Assembly (NCBI GenBank): GCA_965217605.1
Contig: CBDCJB010000013.1
Span: 186,001-250,000, forward strand
Direction: 5' to 3'
DNA: 64,000 bases
Source: JAYYZW01 sp965217605
GTDB taxonomy: Bacteria; Pseudomonadota; Gammaproteobacteria; Ga0077536
Shown: positions 28,296 through 37,466 of the stretch, piece by piece
Layout: each line of letters opens with the position of its first letter
Numbering within the stretch: the stretch's first letter is position 1
Notes under the pieces: generated by a model
Told to the model about the DNA's origin: nothing
Database searches by the model: none
The model's input: only the letters and a program-made list of their open reading frames with translations
Translations under genes and position numbers: made by a program

Positions 28296-28848
28296 GGTCA
28301 CCTATTACAGGATTTCCTAGCGAAGAACTATCGTACACGGCAGTCATACGACCTTTTCGTGTCACCTCGACTCCAAGCCGAGCCCGTGCGAGTCACCGTC
28401 TACGATTTGACCCCGGATAACACGGGTCCATGACATTACGTTCGCTTCTCCCACATACGGAAAGTCGTGTAGATAACAAAGCTTGGGACAAAAGCGACGC
28501 CCGCCGATGCTATGCATACCCCAAATGTCGTACCGGGATGACGGTCCAAATTGCGGCGTAAGCCCCACAGCGGACAGAAATTAGGGGTAATTCACCGCTA
28601 CGAATACGGCTTTTTGCGATCGTCCCGTTGCATGACGACGTTACTTTTCTTGACACAAGTTGACACAAGCTTTTATCGCCACGCCTGTTCTAATAGGATC
28701 CGCTTTCGCAACGATGCCGCGTCCCGAATGGGTGCGCTCAGAACGCAACGTTGGAACGCCGTTCATGCATCGTAATAAAGAAATGCCTAAACAAACTTCC
28801 GTGTATGACGATCTTCGGCAGATCTGGCGTGACTAATCGGATTGCTGA
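28296..28848. other. Intergenic stretch without a recognised gene
   Basis: About 550 bases between the decayed surface-protein gene and the divergent flavoprotein gene. The only open frame of note (28362-28568, minus, 68 codons) matches nothing I know. Two overlapping TTGACA-like hexamers occur near 28660-28675 without a convincing -10 partner; they may belong to the promoter of the flavoprotein gene. Confidence 0.5.
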
Positions 28849-30723
28849 ATGAGCTCTATAGATACTTCAGCGGTTTCTCGCAAACCCGACGTACTCATCA
28901 TTGGCGCCGGTCCTGCGGGTCTCACCGCCGCGCGGCAACTCGATGAAGCGGGCGTTGAACCGATGGTTATCGAGAAAGACGATATCGTAGGTGGTCTTTC
29001 CCGAACGGTTTCCTACAACGGTTACAGCTTCGACATCGGCGGACATCGTTTCTTTACGAAGATAAATCGTGTCGAACAATTTTGGCATGATGTACTGAAC
29101 GACGATTTGCTATATCGATCCCGATCTTCCCGAATCCTGTACAACGGGAAATTCTTCAACTACCCACTCCGTGTGCTGAATGCTGTGTTCGGACTCGGTA
29201 TATGGGTGAGTTGTTGCGTCCTGCTCAGCTATGTTTATGCGCATGTATTCCCGGTTGAAGATGAACGAACATTCGAAGATTGGATGGTCAATCGCTTCGG
29301 CTGGCGTCTTTACAACATTTTTTTCAAAACGTACACGGAAAAGGTTTGGGGGACACCCTGCAATCAAATATCTGCGGAATGGGCCGCCCAGCGGATTAAA
29401 GGCTTGTCGCTGAAAACGGCGCTCCTGAATGCCTTGCTCGGAAATCGGGCGCGATCGAAAAAAGATGCGATTAAAACGCTGACTGACGCTTTTCACTATC
29501 CGAAACGCGGACCGGGGATGATGTGGGAAAGAGTTGCCGGGGATCTGGAGGGCAACGGACACAAAATTTTCACTAAGACCGACGTCACGAAGATACGATG
29601 GTCTGGCGACGCGGTGACTGCAATCGAGGTCGACGGCGATGGCGTTCGACAAACGCTGACAGCAACACATTTCATCAGTACGATGCCAATCCGCGAGTTG
29701 GTGGGAAAACTGGAGCCGCCAGCGCCTGCGGATATAAAAGAGGCCGCGGACTTACTGAAATACCGGGACTTCCTCACAGTCGCAGTAGTCGTCGAGCAAC
29801 CGGATATCTTCCCGGACAACTGGATCTATATTCACGACGATTCCGTAAAGGTCGGTCGCATACAGAATTTCAAGAACTGGAGCCCGTACATGGTTCCGGA
29901 TCCGAGTAAATCCTGTCTGGGACTCGAGTACTTCTGCTTCGAAGGCGATGGACTTTGGACGATGTCGGATGAAGACCTCGTGGAGTTGGCCAAACGCGAA
30001 TTGGACGTCCTCGGGCTCGTCCAGAGCCACGAGATTACAGACGGTACCGCGGTGCGAATGCCGAAAGCCTATCCGGTATACGACGACGGCTATCGGGAAG
30101 CGGTGGAGCGCGTGGTCCAATTTCTGAGCAATCTGACCAACCTGCAGCTGGTCGGTCGCAATGGAATGCATAAGTACAACAATCAGGATCACTCCATGTT
30201 GACGGCCATGTTGGCGGTCGAAAACATTCTCGGCGCCCATCACGACCTCTGGGCCGTCAACGTGGAGCAGGATTACCACGAAGAGCTGACTGAAGCGGAG
30301 GTCGAGCGATCCGAAGAAAGTGCGGCACTCGCTTCAACCCAACCGTTGGTTCCTGAAGTCATCGACACGCCCGCTGCGCTCGACGCAGCGATAGCCAAGA
30401 CTTTCGCAAGACTGGATAAAGCCGCGCTGGCCGGCGCCGTCGGTACGGTATCAGGCGCCCTGTTGTTATTGACGACGATCTGGACGACGATAGTGGGCGA
30501 GCCGCACGCCGTCGCACACCTGCAACTCCTCGACCGTTATTTTTATGGGTACGCGGTCACCTACAAGGGCGCGACTATCGGCTTTGCATACGCATTTTTG
30601 TGGGGATTCATGTTGGGATGGCTTTTCGCATACATCAGAAATCTGGCGCTCGGCCTCTACGTGAGTCTCATCGCGCATCGCGCTAGATCGTTTTCCGTAG
30701 ACCGTGTTTTAGAGTTCATCTAG
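28849..30723 (+). CDS. FAD-dependent oxidoreductase of the UDP-galactopyranose-mutase/amine-oxidase type with a C-terminal membrane module
   Basis: 624 residues. The FAD motif VLIIGAGPAGLTAARQLDEA is at about 15-34, followed by VGGLSRTVSYNGYSFDIGGH. WGTPCNQISAEWAAQRIKGL and RMPKAYPVYDDGY match a subgroup often encoded beside glycan genes. Residues about 545-610 form two or three membrane helices around HLQLLDRYFYGYAVTYKGAT. The next gene encodes a paralogue of just this module. It probably acts on a lipid-linked or membrane-associated substrate; UDP-galactopyranose itself is only one possibility. Confidence 0.8.
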   Translation: MSSIDTSAVSRKPDVLIIGAGPAGLTAARQLDEAGVEPMVIEKDDIVGGLSRTVSYNGYSFDIGGHRFFTKINRVEQFWHDVLNDDLLYRSRSSRILYNGKFFNYPLRVLNAVFGLGIWVSCCVLLSYVYAHVFPVEDERTFEDWMVNRFGWRLYNIFFKTYTEKVWGTPCNQISAEWAAQRIKGLSLKTALLNALLGNRARSKKDAIKTLTDAFHYPKRGPGMMWERVAGDLEGNGHKIFTKTDVTKIRWSGDAVTAIEVDGDGVRQTLTATHFISTMPIRELVGKLEPPAPADIKEAADLLKYRDFLTVAVVVEQPDIFPDNWIYIHDDSVKVGRIQNFKNWSPYMVPDPSKSCLGLEYFCFEGDGLWTMSDEDLVELAKRELDVLGLVQSHEITDGTAVRMPKAYPVYDDGYREAVERVVQFLSNLTNLQLVGRNGMHKYNNQDHSMLTAMLAVENILGAHHDLWAVNVEQDYHEELTEAEVERSEESAALASTQPLVPEVIDTPAALDAAIAKTFARLDKAALAGAVGTVSGALLLLTTIWTTIVGEPHAVAHLQLLDRYFYGYAVTYKGATIGFAYAFLWGFMLGWLFAYIRNLALGLYVSLIAHRARSFSVDRVLEFI

Positions 30724-30744
30724 GATTAATTCGAACCGGGAATA

Positions 30745-31074
30745 ATGAAAGACTCCGTAGAACAAGAACAAGAGATTCTCCGCAAAGCGCTCATCAGGTT
30801 CAACTCCAAACTGCTCGCCCTGGTGCTGGGCATAACGCTTGGTTTGACGATCTTCGTTTCGACGAACTGGGTGGTCATCCAAGGTGGTCACATTACACCG
30901 ACCGGAGAGCGGGTCGTCGGCCCTCACTTGCAGCTTTTGAATCAGTTCTTTATCGGCTACCGGGTATCCTTCGGAGGAAGCATTATCGGGTTTCTCTATG
31001 GCTTCGGCTTCGGCACGATCATCGGGTCGGCCATCGGTTGGCTTTATAACCGGATCGTAGACTTGCGCAGGTGA
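30745..31074 (+). CDS. Small membrane protein, paralogue of the C-terminal module of the preceding flavoprotein
   Basis: 109 residues with helices at about 25-42 and 70-100. HLQLLNQFFIGYRVSFGGSI and GFLYGFGFGTIIGSAIGWLY align with the flavoprotein residues 555-600 (HLQLLDRYFYGYAVTYKGAT and GFAYAFLWGFMLGWLFAYI). The gene starts 21 bases after the flavoprotein stop. The two modules may pair in the membrane. No function is known to me. Confidence 0.75.
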   Translation: MKDSVEQEQEILRKALIRFNSKLLALVLGITLGLTIFVSTNWVVIQGGHITPTGERVVGPHLQLLNQFFIGYRVSFGGSIIGFLYGFGFGTIIGSAIGWLYNRIVDLRR

Positions 31075-31080
31075 GCGTCG

Positions 31081-31842
31081 ATGGGTAGCTATGCGGAACT
31101 GGCCGAGCGCCTTGTCACCGCCCTCGGCCTCTCGACCGTACCGGTGGCCGTGACGTTTTCCGATGATCCCCCGGCCGGCGTCGCCGAGCCCCCGACGACG
31201 GTTGCCGCCGGCTGCGAGTTCTGGGAACTCGGCGCCAGCGACGCGCTCGTGACGCGCGCCGTACATCACCAGTTCTGTTCGATCGGGATCCATACCCACA
31301 ATTTGGCCGATGCGCCTCCACGGCAGGGCGAAGAACTCACCGCAACGCTCGCCGCCATGCAAGGCCTGGATTATGTGAGGCCGGAGGAAATTCAATCGCT
31401 GCCCGTCATGCAGAGCGCACAACCATTCGTCGTATATGCGCCGCTCGCCGAATGCGACGGCGAACCGTCGGCGGTGTTGTTATTCGTACATGCCGCCCAA
31501 GGACTCGTCATCACCGAAGCGGTTGCGCGCGTGGACGGTGGGATACCGGCTGTATTGGGCCGCCCCGCCTGCGCTCTGATCCCCTACGTCGTCAATTCCG
31601 CGCGGTCAGCCTCGAGCCTCGGTTGTTGCGGTGCCCGCGCCTACTTGGACGTTCTCGATGACGGCACCACCATCTGGGCGCTGCACGGCGGAAATCTCGG
31701 GGCGTACACCGAGGCGATCGAAACGCTCGCGGGCGCTAACGACACCTTGCGCCGTTTTCACGAACTCCGGCGCATCGATATCGTCGCCGGCAAGACACCA
31801 AGTGTGGAGGAATCGCTCGCGCGCCTGAGTCATCCTGAGTGA
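31081..31842 (+). CDS. DUF169-family protein
   Basis: 253 residues starting six bases after the previous stop. PVAVTFSDDPPAG, AAGCEFWELG, HHQFCSIGIHTHNL and the Cys-rich block SASSLGCCGARAYLDVLDDG are typical of DUF169, a family with conserved cysteines that may bind a metal or cluster. Biochemistry is not established. Position suggests co-transcription with the upstream membrane protein. Confidence 0.82.
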   Translation: MGSYAELAERLVTALGLSTVPVAVTFSDDPPAGVAEPPTTVAAGCEFWELGASDALVTRAVHHQFCSIGIHTHNLADAPPRQGEELTATLAAMQGLDYVRPEEIQSLPVMQSAQPFVVYAPLAECDGEPSAVLLFVHAAQGLVITEAVARVDGGIPAVLGRPACALIPYVVNSARSASSLGCCGARAYLDVLDDGTTIWALHGGNLGAYTEAIETLAGANDTLRRFHELRRIDIVAGKTPSVEESLARLSHPE

Positions 31843-31884
31843 GTGGCAGTCAACACGTTCACGACTGTTGAGTAGAGCGCAATT

Positions 31885-32487
31885 ATGATTTTTCGAATGC
31901 TTCTCTGGTTGGTCGGCATCCAGCTTTCAATAGCCAGCCGCTTGAGCGCTCGAGTACGCGGGCAGCTTGCGCGTGACATGACCATCGCGGTCGCGACCCG
32001 AGACGGTGTTGCGCGAACCTACGTTTTTCGTGGTCGCCGCGTCTCCTCATACGCCGGCGACCTGGGCGCAGCGACGTTCACCGTTCTCTTTCCATCTGCA
32101 GCCGTCGGCACACGGATTTTTCTTGCCCCCGATGCCATCAAGCAAATCGTTGAAGGCGTGGCATCGAAAGACATCGAGCTTCGTGGTCTGCCCGCGCATC
32201 TCTTATGGTTTTACGAACTGGTGATGGCCTTCGCGCCGTGGCGGAAGACCCGATATCGGGCGATGCCGAACGCGTACGTGGTGCCGAACCCCGACAGTAA
32301 GGTCGCCGATCGGATCACCCGCGAACCGGCCGAGGCAAGCCTCGACCCGAATTGGAGCGGCGCTGTGGCCCAGCGCGAGCATCTCATGATGTGGAAAGTC
32401 GGGCACGGCGAGCCGGTCGCCGACGCGATCAAGGATTACCGGCACGTCGCCGATATACCGGCTGCCGCCCGGGAGGACGCCTCGTGA
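31885..32487 (+). CDS. Putative SCP2-like lipid-binding protein
   Basis: 200 residues. A hydrophobic start (MIFRMLLWLVGIQLSIA) may be a membrane anchor. The region MTIAVATRDGVARTYVFRGR followed by TFTVLFPSAAVGTRIFLAP resembles the beta-sheet of sterol-carrier-protein-2-like domains. Its TGA overlaps the GTG start of the LDI-like gene (32484-32487), so the two are translationally coupled. It may hand a hydrophobic substrate to that enzyme; this is inference. Confidence 0.55.
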   Translation: MIFRMLLWLVGIQLSIASRLSARVRGQLARDMTIAVATRDGVARTYVFRGRRVSSYAGDLGAATFTVLFPSAAVGTRIFLAPDAIKQIVEGVASKDIELRGLPAHLLWFYELVMAFAPWRKTRYRAMPNAYVVPNPDSKVADRITREPAEASLDPNWSGAVAQREHLMMWKVGHGEPVADAIKDYRHVADIPAAAREDAS

Positions 32488-34139
32488 ACGGCATCGAGGG
32501 CCTCAACCCAAGAGCGCGCGGTTGGCTGCGCCACATCTGGGATAAAACCACCACCCAGGATGACTGGAGCAGCAACGGTACGCCGGCGGCGTGGTGGGAT
32601 CGCAGCTCGACGCCACCGATGTGCACCTTCCCGCGCTTCGACTTATCGGAGACGTCGTATGCATTGCCGATGATGGTGGATCAGACCCCGGCGTGGCGTG
32701 AGGTTTACACCCGCATCGCGGACGAACTCGTCGGCCGGCACACGACCTATTGGGCAGCCGTCGACTGGCTGACTTACATTGGCCATGACCCGCACCAGGA
32801 TGAATATCCACCCGAGTGGCTCGTGTGGCTGCCCGAGCACATGCGCGGCCGTTACGATCCGCCCGGCTGGACTGCGAACGGCGTCGAGCCGTGGGGCCTG
32901 CAACCCGATCCAATAGGCGCGGATGGCAATATGTTCTTTCGCGGCTTCTTCAACCTGCTGCTCGGCATCTATTCCTATGTATCGGGTGACGACAAGTGGG
33001 AGCAGCCGTTCCAGATGACGGGCTACAACGACCGCCTGTTTGAATGGACGCAGCACAGCATCACGTCGTTCCTGGAAGATCAGTGGTCCGAGCGGCCTCA
33101 GGGCGCGCATTGTGAAAACACCAAGATCTGGCCCTATTGTGTGAGCGCGGCCGGGCTCAGCATGCAGCTCTACGACAAAATTTTCGGTACGCAAACGCAT
33201 TGGGTATACGACCAGTGGGTCGAATTCGCGAAGAAGCACTTCACCTCACGCAATGCCAGCGGCGACATCACCGCGTTCGCGCTCTACTACGATCCGCTCG
33301 AAGAGTTCGCCTATTGCCCGCCGCCCGGTCTCAGCGGCTACGGCATGCTCGCGCCGTTGTTCTACATATACCCGCAGGCCGAGGAATTCGGGGTGCAACT
33401 CTACGAGGCCGGCGTTAGGGACCTCGGCTGGAATAAACGTAGGAACGCGTTATTCCAGGCCTTCGACGATCCGCGCTGGCTGACGATGACTTTGATGCTG
33501 GCCCGCGAGGTCGGCGACGTGACGACGGAGCGGCGCCTGAAAGCGGTCGCGGAACAGGAATTCGGTCCGGACTTCTTCGCCGACGACGATGACCGCTTCG
33601 CCTGGACGTTCGGCGTCGACGCGGCACATCCGCGCGGGCAGTTGAATGGCCTGCTCATCCTGAGCGAAATCGGCGGGCCGGGCGCGTGGACGAACGTTCA
33701 CCAAGGCACCCGAGACGCGCAGTTCGATCTGCCGACGGTCGAAGGGGTCGATTACCCGAACCTCGGTATTTGCGAAGCATTCAACGACGTCACGAACGGT
33801 ACCCTGCACGTCTCGACGTATGCGGCGACGGCAGCGCGCCGCGGCGAGGCGACCAGCTGGAAGGTATCGCAGCTGCCCGATCCGAAATCGGTGCAGATCT
33901 TCTGCGACGATCAAACGTTCGGCGATTGGGGTGTCATCGGCGACGGCACGATCGAGATCAATTCGACCATCGATGCGCACCATTTCCGCATAGTCGGGGC
34001 CGCGGCGACCACGGCGACGAAAGAGCGCAAAACCGATACGACCACCACGGCTTCGGCAATGAGCACCGGCGGCGCGAGCGCGGCACCGACGCGGGCCCAT
34101 TACCGCCCAACCGCGCCACCGAGTTGCGGGTGCTGCTGA
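32484..34139 (+). CDS. Linalool dehydratase/isomerase-like protein
   Basis: 551 residues from GTG 32484, inside the preceding stop. The alpha-barrel family pattern is present: GADGNMFFRGFFNLLLGIYS, CENTKIWPYCVSAAGLSMQL, FALYYDPLEEFAYCPPPGLS and WTFGVDAAHPRGQLNGLLIL. Linalool dehydratase/isomerase of Castellaniella interconverts linalool, geraniol and myrcene; many homologues in degraders have unknown terpenoid or alcohol substrates. Oddly, residues from about 510 form a Thr/Ala/Ser-rich linker ending in PPSCGCC, three cysteines at the very C-terminus. No signal peptide is seen, unlike the periplasmic type enzyme. Confidence 0.78.
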   Translation: MNGIEGLNPRARGWLRHIWDKTTTQDDWSSNGTPAAWWDRSSTPPMCTFPRFDLSETSYALPMMVDQTPAWREVYTRIADELVGRHTTYWAAVDWLTYIGHDPHQDEYPPEWLVWLPEHMRGRYDPPGWTANGVEPWGLQPDPIGADGNMFFRGFFNLLLGIYSYVSGDDKWEQPFQMTGYNDRLFEWTQHSITSFLEDQWSERPQGAHCENTKIWPYCVSAAGLSMQLYDKIFGTQTHWVYDQWVEFAKKHFTSRNASGDITAFALYYDPLEEFAYCPPPGLSGYGMLAPLFYIYPQAEEFGVQLYEAGVRDLGWNKRRNALFQAFDDPRWLTMTLMLAREVGDVTTERRLKAVAEQEFGPDFFADDDDRFAWTFGVDAAHPRGQLNGLLILSEIGGPGAWTNVHQGTRDAQFDLPTVEGVDYPNLGICEAFNDVTNGTLHVSTYAATAARRGEATSWKVSQLPDPKSVQIFCDDQTFGDWGVIGDGTIEINSTIDAHHFRIVGAAATTATKERKTDTTTTASAMSTGGASAAPTRAHYRPTAPPSCGCC

Positions 34140-34156
34140 TCACTTAGAAACGATCA

Positions 34157-34186
34157 AACGGGTCAACCAAAAGGCATTGACCCGTT
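34157..34186. terminator. Bidirectional terminator-like hairpin
   Basis: AACGGGTCAA (34157-34166) and TTGACCCGTT (34177-34186) form a perfect ten-base stem with a ten-base loop, between the convergent LDI-like gene and the Sec redoxin gene. No long T-run follows. Confidence 0.65.
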
Positions 34187-34207
34187 CAATCTCTTCATCG
34201 GATCCGT

Positions 34208-34789
34208 TTATTCACCCGCGATAACGGTATGTATCGCATCGAACGACGGTCTTTCGCGGAATCCCGGGTACGCGAATTTAGATTCCACTATGCCGTCGCC
34301 GTTGATGAAGAGAACGCCGGGGTGAGGTACGCCGTAACCCGATTCACCAGGTTGGTACTGCTCGTTCATGATGCCGTAGGCCGTAACGTGTTTTACGTCA
34401 ACGTCCTGTAACAACGGATAGCTCAGATTTTTGTCGTCGTGAAAAGCCGCGAGGATCGCGCGGTCATCGTAGGTCATTGCCGCAACGTTCACACCCAGCG
34501 TTTCGAAGCGCTCCCGCCATTCAGCCAGTTGGACCAACTGGCGTCGACAAAAGGGTCACCAATCCGCCGATCGATTCATGAACAGGAGCAGACCGCGCCG
34601 ACCTTTAAGATTATCGAATGTGCGCAACATTCCAGTGTGGTCGTGGGCTTCGAGTACCGGCAATGGTTTGCCGACAGGCGGCCCCCACTGTCCGGTGACT
34701 GCGTCAGCGCTAACCTGCACAACCGCGACCGTCGCCATCAATATGGCGATCACGAGCCAGGTGTTTTTTGATTTGAGGGGTAAGTTCAT
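34208..34789 (-). CDS. Selenocysteine-containing exported redoxin (UxxC centre, UGA recoded)
   Basis: Read through one TGA (34558-34556) the frame gives 193 residues: an N-terminal hydrophobic segment (about 10-28), then an AhpC/TlpA-like redoxin fold. The stop sits exactly at the resolving motif: MNRSADW then U78 P F C81, followed by RRQLVQLAEWRERF; family members read SADWCPFC here. LFMNRSADW before and GVPHPGVLFINGDGIV (cis-Pro region) after are normal redoxin blocks. A perfect hairpin follows the TGA at the bacterial SECIS distance, and selA-D are in the window. It should act in the periplasm as a thiol/selenol peroxidase or reductase. A nonsense mutation of a Cys codon (TGC or TGT to TGA) is the alternative. 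Confidence 0.85.
34524..34558 (-). promoter_or_regulatory. bSECIS-like element of the redoxin selenoprotein
   Basis: After TGA (34558-34556) come 13 bases, then GCCAGTTG-GTC-CAACTGGC (34542-34524), a perfect eight-base stem; opening the last pair gives the loop GGTCC. The loop begins 20-21 bases after the TGA, close to the 18-19 of E. coli fdhF, whose loop is AGGTCT. SelB needs a G in this loop. Confidence 0.8.
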
Positions 34790-34841
34790 TGCTGGTTTTT
34801 TATGTAATCCGCTGCTCGTTCATCGTACCAGCGCGCTGATA

Positions 34842-35240
34842 CGACTTCGACCCGGCGGGCGCCGGGAGTCCCTATAAAGCGTTTCTCACGGGTTCGAAAC
34901 TCTATAAGTTCACTGTCTTCGCACCAATTCGCGCCGCCTTCCAACCAGAGATGCCGTCGACGCCGATTACCGAGATCCCGTTGCGGCGCGCCCTTTGAGA
35001 GAAGACGCGTCTCGAGGTCCCTACGACAATCACTGGATCGCTGCATTCGCGCCGGTCGACGACACAGGCTTCGTGGTCATCGTTCAGCAACCCTACGACG
35101 AGGCGATTGGGGCGCAAAACGTTTTGGCGAGGATAGCGCTCCTCTGGGGTGGGATCGTCGGATTATCTATCTTGTTCGGCTTGTACCTGCGTTTCTCTTT
35201 GCGCGACGGCCTCAAAAAACGATGGTCGCTGTTAGCGTAA
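34842..35240 (+). pseudogene. Remnant of a Cache-type sensor protein
   Basis: The frame from about 34950 reads DAVDADYRDPVAARPLREDA then WIAAFAPVDDTGFVVIVQQP and a membrane helix (IALLWGGIVGLSILFGLYL), as at the end of a dCache sensor domain in kinases and cyclases. Upstream, a different frame reads PYKAFLTGSKLYKFTVFAPI, so at least one frameshift near 34950 separates the parts, and everything before and after is missing. No start codon or SD is evident. Confidence 0.5.
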
Positions 35241-35255
35241 CGGAACCCGTATCAA

Positions 35256-37292
35256 CTACTGTACCGGTCCGAATTCGGCAAGATTGCGCTCTAGCTCCTC
35301 GTCGGAGGCGAGCACCAGACCTTTGTATACATCAGTGCGTCGCGCCTTACCCAGCGCCTTACAAACCACTTCGATCTTGCCCGACGCACTAACGGCGGCC
35401 ACGCACATGTCCAGACGGCGGCGCACCGCCTGGTGATCTCCAGCGGGTTCCTGGCAACGATGGAACAGGTACATCGCATCCATCAAGTTGCCGAGATCAT
35501 CTAGATCGCGAACCGGCGGTGTTACATCCACATCCGCTGCGTGAGTCTCCCCGCTTTCGTCTTGACCGGCGAGGGACACGGGAACCGGGTCAATATCGAA
35601 TACGCCGAAAACCGGGATCAAACTTTCGAAATACTCACGGATTTTTCGACACGCCGCTGCATCGAGTCCGCGTTCCCCAAGCAGCGTCAGGCCTTCTTCA
35701 CGGCTGGGATCCAACTCCAATAGGAATTCGAGCTTGTATAACAAGGCCCGGATCCATTCGGTCAGCAAATCGATTTCGCCAAGCCGGATGCGCTCCGTAA
35801 TCCAGCGATGAAGCACCGCCCTGCGTTCAGCCGCCTGTGCATCGATGTAGTTTTGTATCTTAAGCTGCTGTTCGACCAGCGCGTTCGTGCCAGTCCGATC
35901 ATGGTTATCCACAGCGTCGATGAATCGACAAAAAAAGTGTGTCGCGAGAATGAGTTGCTCCGTGCTGGCAGCTTGATGCGCCTTCGAAAGCTCCACTGGC
36001 GCGTGCGGCAGAAGAGTCTCGAAATCGTTGATCTTCATGGCTGCGCGCTCACGCTTGGACAGCACCGCCAGTATGAGCGGCGACACCAGGCGCTTGAGGA
36101 CGGTCGAATCGCTCCACGGGCCCGCAATACCCGGATGTCGGACTACAAATTCTCGAAAACGGGCCTCCATGTCGGAGCAGCGCTTTACGAACGCGAGTTT
36201 CTCCGCGTACCAACTTCGCAACTCACTGACTAACCCGTCCCATTTCTGCTGGTTTGCCTGCAAATGGGGAGCCCCGCCGGCCGGCCGAACGCTCGCGAGA
36301 TTCTCAATCGTCTCTGCAAGCTCTTCAGCGCACATGCCCCCGAGTGAGAGCTCTGGAGGTTTGAGTAGTGTATTGAAGTTAACGTAGAGTTCGCGCTCCG
36401 CGCAGAATTCGAGCAGTGTCGGTAGCTCCCGCCGGTTGTGAGTCATGGGGCAGACTGCCACCGTCAGCGACGTCCCGCACCGTTGTGTATAAGCGATCAA
36501 ATACTCCAGGTTCGCCATCACGTCTTCGAAGCAGGCATTCTTACGAATCGCTTCGAAGGTTGCAGCCGTGATTCCATCCAGCGAGACCACGATATTGGCG
36601 CGCAACTTCTCGAGAAGCTCTTTCGCCCGGCGCGGAAGGATCGTTGCGTTCGTGGTTATGACCAGCTCCATGTCTGGGTTTACACGGTTGATGCGCTCCC
36701 AAATCTCGTAGTAACGCTTGATCAGAAACGGTTCCCCGCCGAGGAACTTGGCGGTAGTAACCTCCGGCAGGAACGCCTCGATCTGGTCGACGAAAGTACG
36801 ATCGTAGGGGCTGCGAAGCGGCGGAAGCTTGTCTCGATGTGCGCGAATCGAAGAGGACCAGTGCCCGGAACACATGATGCACTCTAGATTGCATTGATTG
36901 GAGATTTCGAATTCCAGCACTCGCGGCGCAATGGGATTCGGGCCTGGGAGGTAAGCGTCATCGCGGGCGTGCTCATCGAAATTTCGCATGAGCGTCCCGG
37001 CGAAGTTGTAATTCTTCAACTGGTGGAAACAGAGATCACACCCGGGCGCCTCCTCGGCATGAAGGAATGCTTCCCGCAGCGCCCGGGCGTTGTCCGAGGT
37101 CCAAATCTCCTGCACGGTTTGCGCGGGATAAGTTCCCAAAACGAAATGGCGGTTGTAGCAGCACGCGGTCACGTCGCCGCTCTGGTCGAAGTTCAAGCTG
37201 ACGAACGGCGCATGGCAAAGGATGGACTTATCCGTTTGCGGATCTCTTTCGGCCCGGTACGCAGCGAGAAGTTCGGGGGAAATTTCGGTCAT
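35256..37292 (-). CDS. Radical SAM protein with an N-terminal SPASM/twitch-like domain
   Basis: 678 residues from ATG 37292; the frame is open to 37385 but those residues look non-coding. Residues about 20-105 resemble a SPASM/twitch domain placed in front (CHAPFVSLNFDQSGDVTACC then GCDLCFHQL). The radical SAM motif CNLECIMC follows (CxxxCxxC), then FLGGEPFLIKRYYEIWERI, TTNATILP and VVSLDGITAATFEAIR, the usual barrel. The last 300 residues are helical and unknown. Such proteins modify peptides or small molecules through [4Fe-4S]/SAM radicals. The preceding co-directional gene is an SGNH hydrolase, so a cell-surface or glycan product is possible. Confidence 0.82.
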   Translation of the reverse strand: MTEISPELLAAYRAERDPQTDKSILCHAPFVSLNFDQSGDVTACCYNRHFVLGTYPAQTVQEIWTSDNARALREAFLHAEEAPGCDLCFHQLKNYNFAGTLMRNFDEHARDDAYLPGPNPIAPRVLEFEISNQCNLECIMCSGHWSSSIRAHRDKLPPLRSPYDRTFVDQIEAFLPEVTTAKFLGGEPFLIKRYYEIWERINRVNPDMELVITTNATILPRRAKELLEKLRANIVVSLDGITAATFEAIRKNACFEDVMANLEYLIAYTQRCGTSLTVAVCPMTHNRRELPTLLEFCAERELYVNFNTLLKPPELSLGGMCAEELAETIENLASVRPAGGAPHLQANQQKWDGLVSELRSWYAEKLAFVKRCSDMEARFREFVVRHPGIAGPWSDSTVLKRLVSPLILAVLSKRERAAMKINDFETLLPHAPVELSKAHQAASTEQLILATHFFCRFIDAVDNHDRTGTNALVEQQLKIQNYIDAQAAERRAVLHRWITERIRLGEIDLLTEWIRALLYKLEFLLELDPSREEGLTLLGERGLDAAACRKIREYFESLIPVFGVFDIDPVPVSLAGQDESGETHAADVDVTPPVRDLDDLGNLMDAMYLFHRCQEPAGDHQAVRRRLDMCVAAVSASGKIEVVCKALGKARRTDVYKGLVLASDEELERNLAEFGPVQ

Positions 37293-37466
37293 TAGCGTGC
37301 CAATTTCAAGATTCGATCTGGCAAACAGATTGTAACGTACCGATACCACGTCTGGAACAATGCCTCCGGGCCAGCGACATGACATTTTTCGACTAAGGCA
37401 AATGCCCGCTTTGTGGAGATGTAGCCGAAATGCGGTTCTCGTTATTCCTGATTTTTAGAACATGTT

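Noticed and set aside
28362..28775. Two small open frames in the 28.3-28.8 kb gap
   Set aside because: No SD, no recognisable sequence, and they overlap on opposite strands.
31842..31884. In-frame stop between DUF169 and the SCP2-like gene as a further Sec site
   Set aside because: The two frames encode unrelated families with normal ends; no Cys motif spans the gap.
34120..34150. TGA after the C-terminal CGCC of the LDI-like protein as a C-terminal Sec
   Set aside because: Readthrough gives a short unconserved-looking tail antisense to the redoxin gene, no Cys homologue is expected there, and the hairpin downstream is better explained as a terminator.
34786..35046. Minus-strand open frame of 86 codons upstream of the redoxin
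   Set aside because: Arg-rich composition without recognisable motifs; the plus strand instead carries a Cache-domain remnant.
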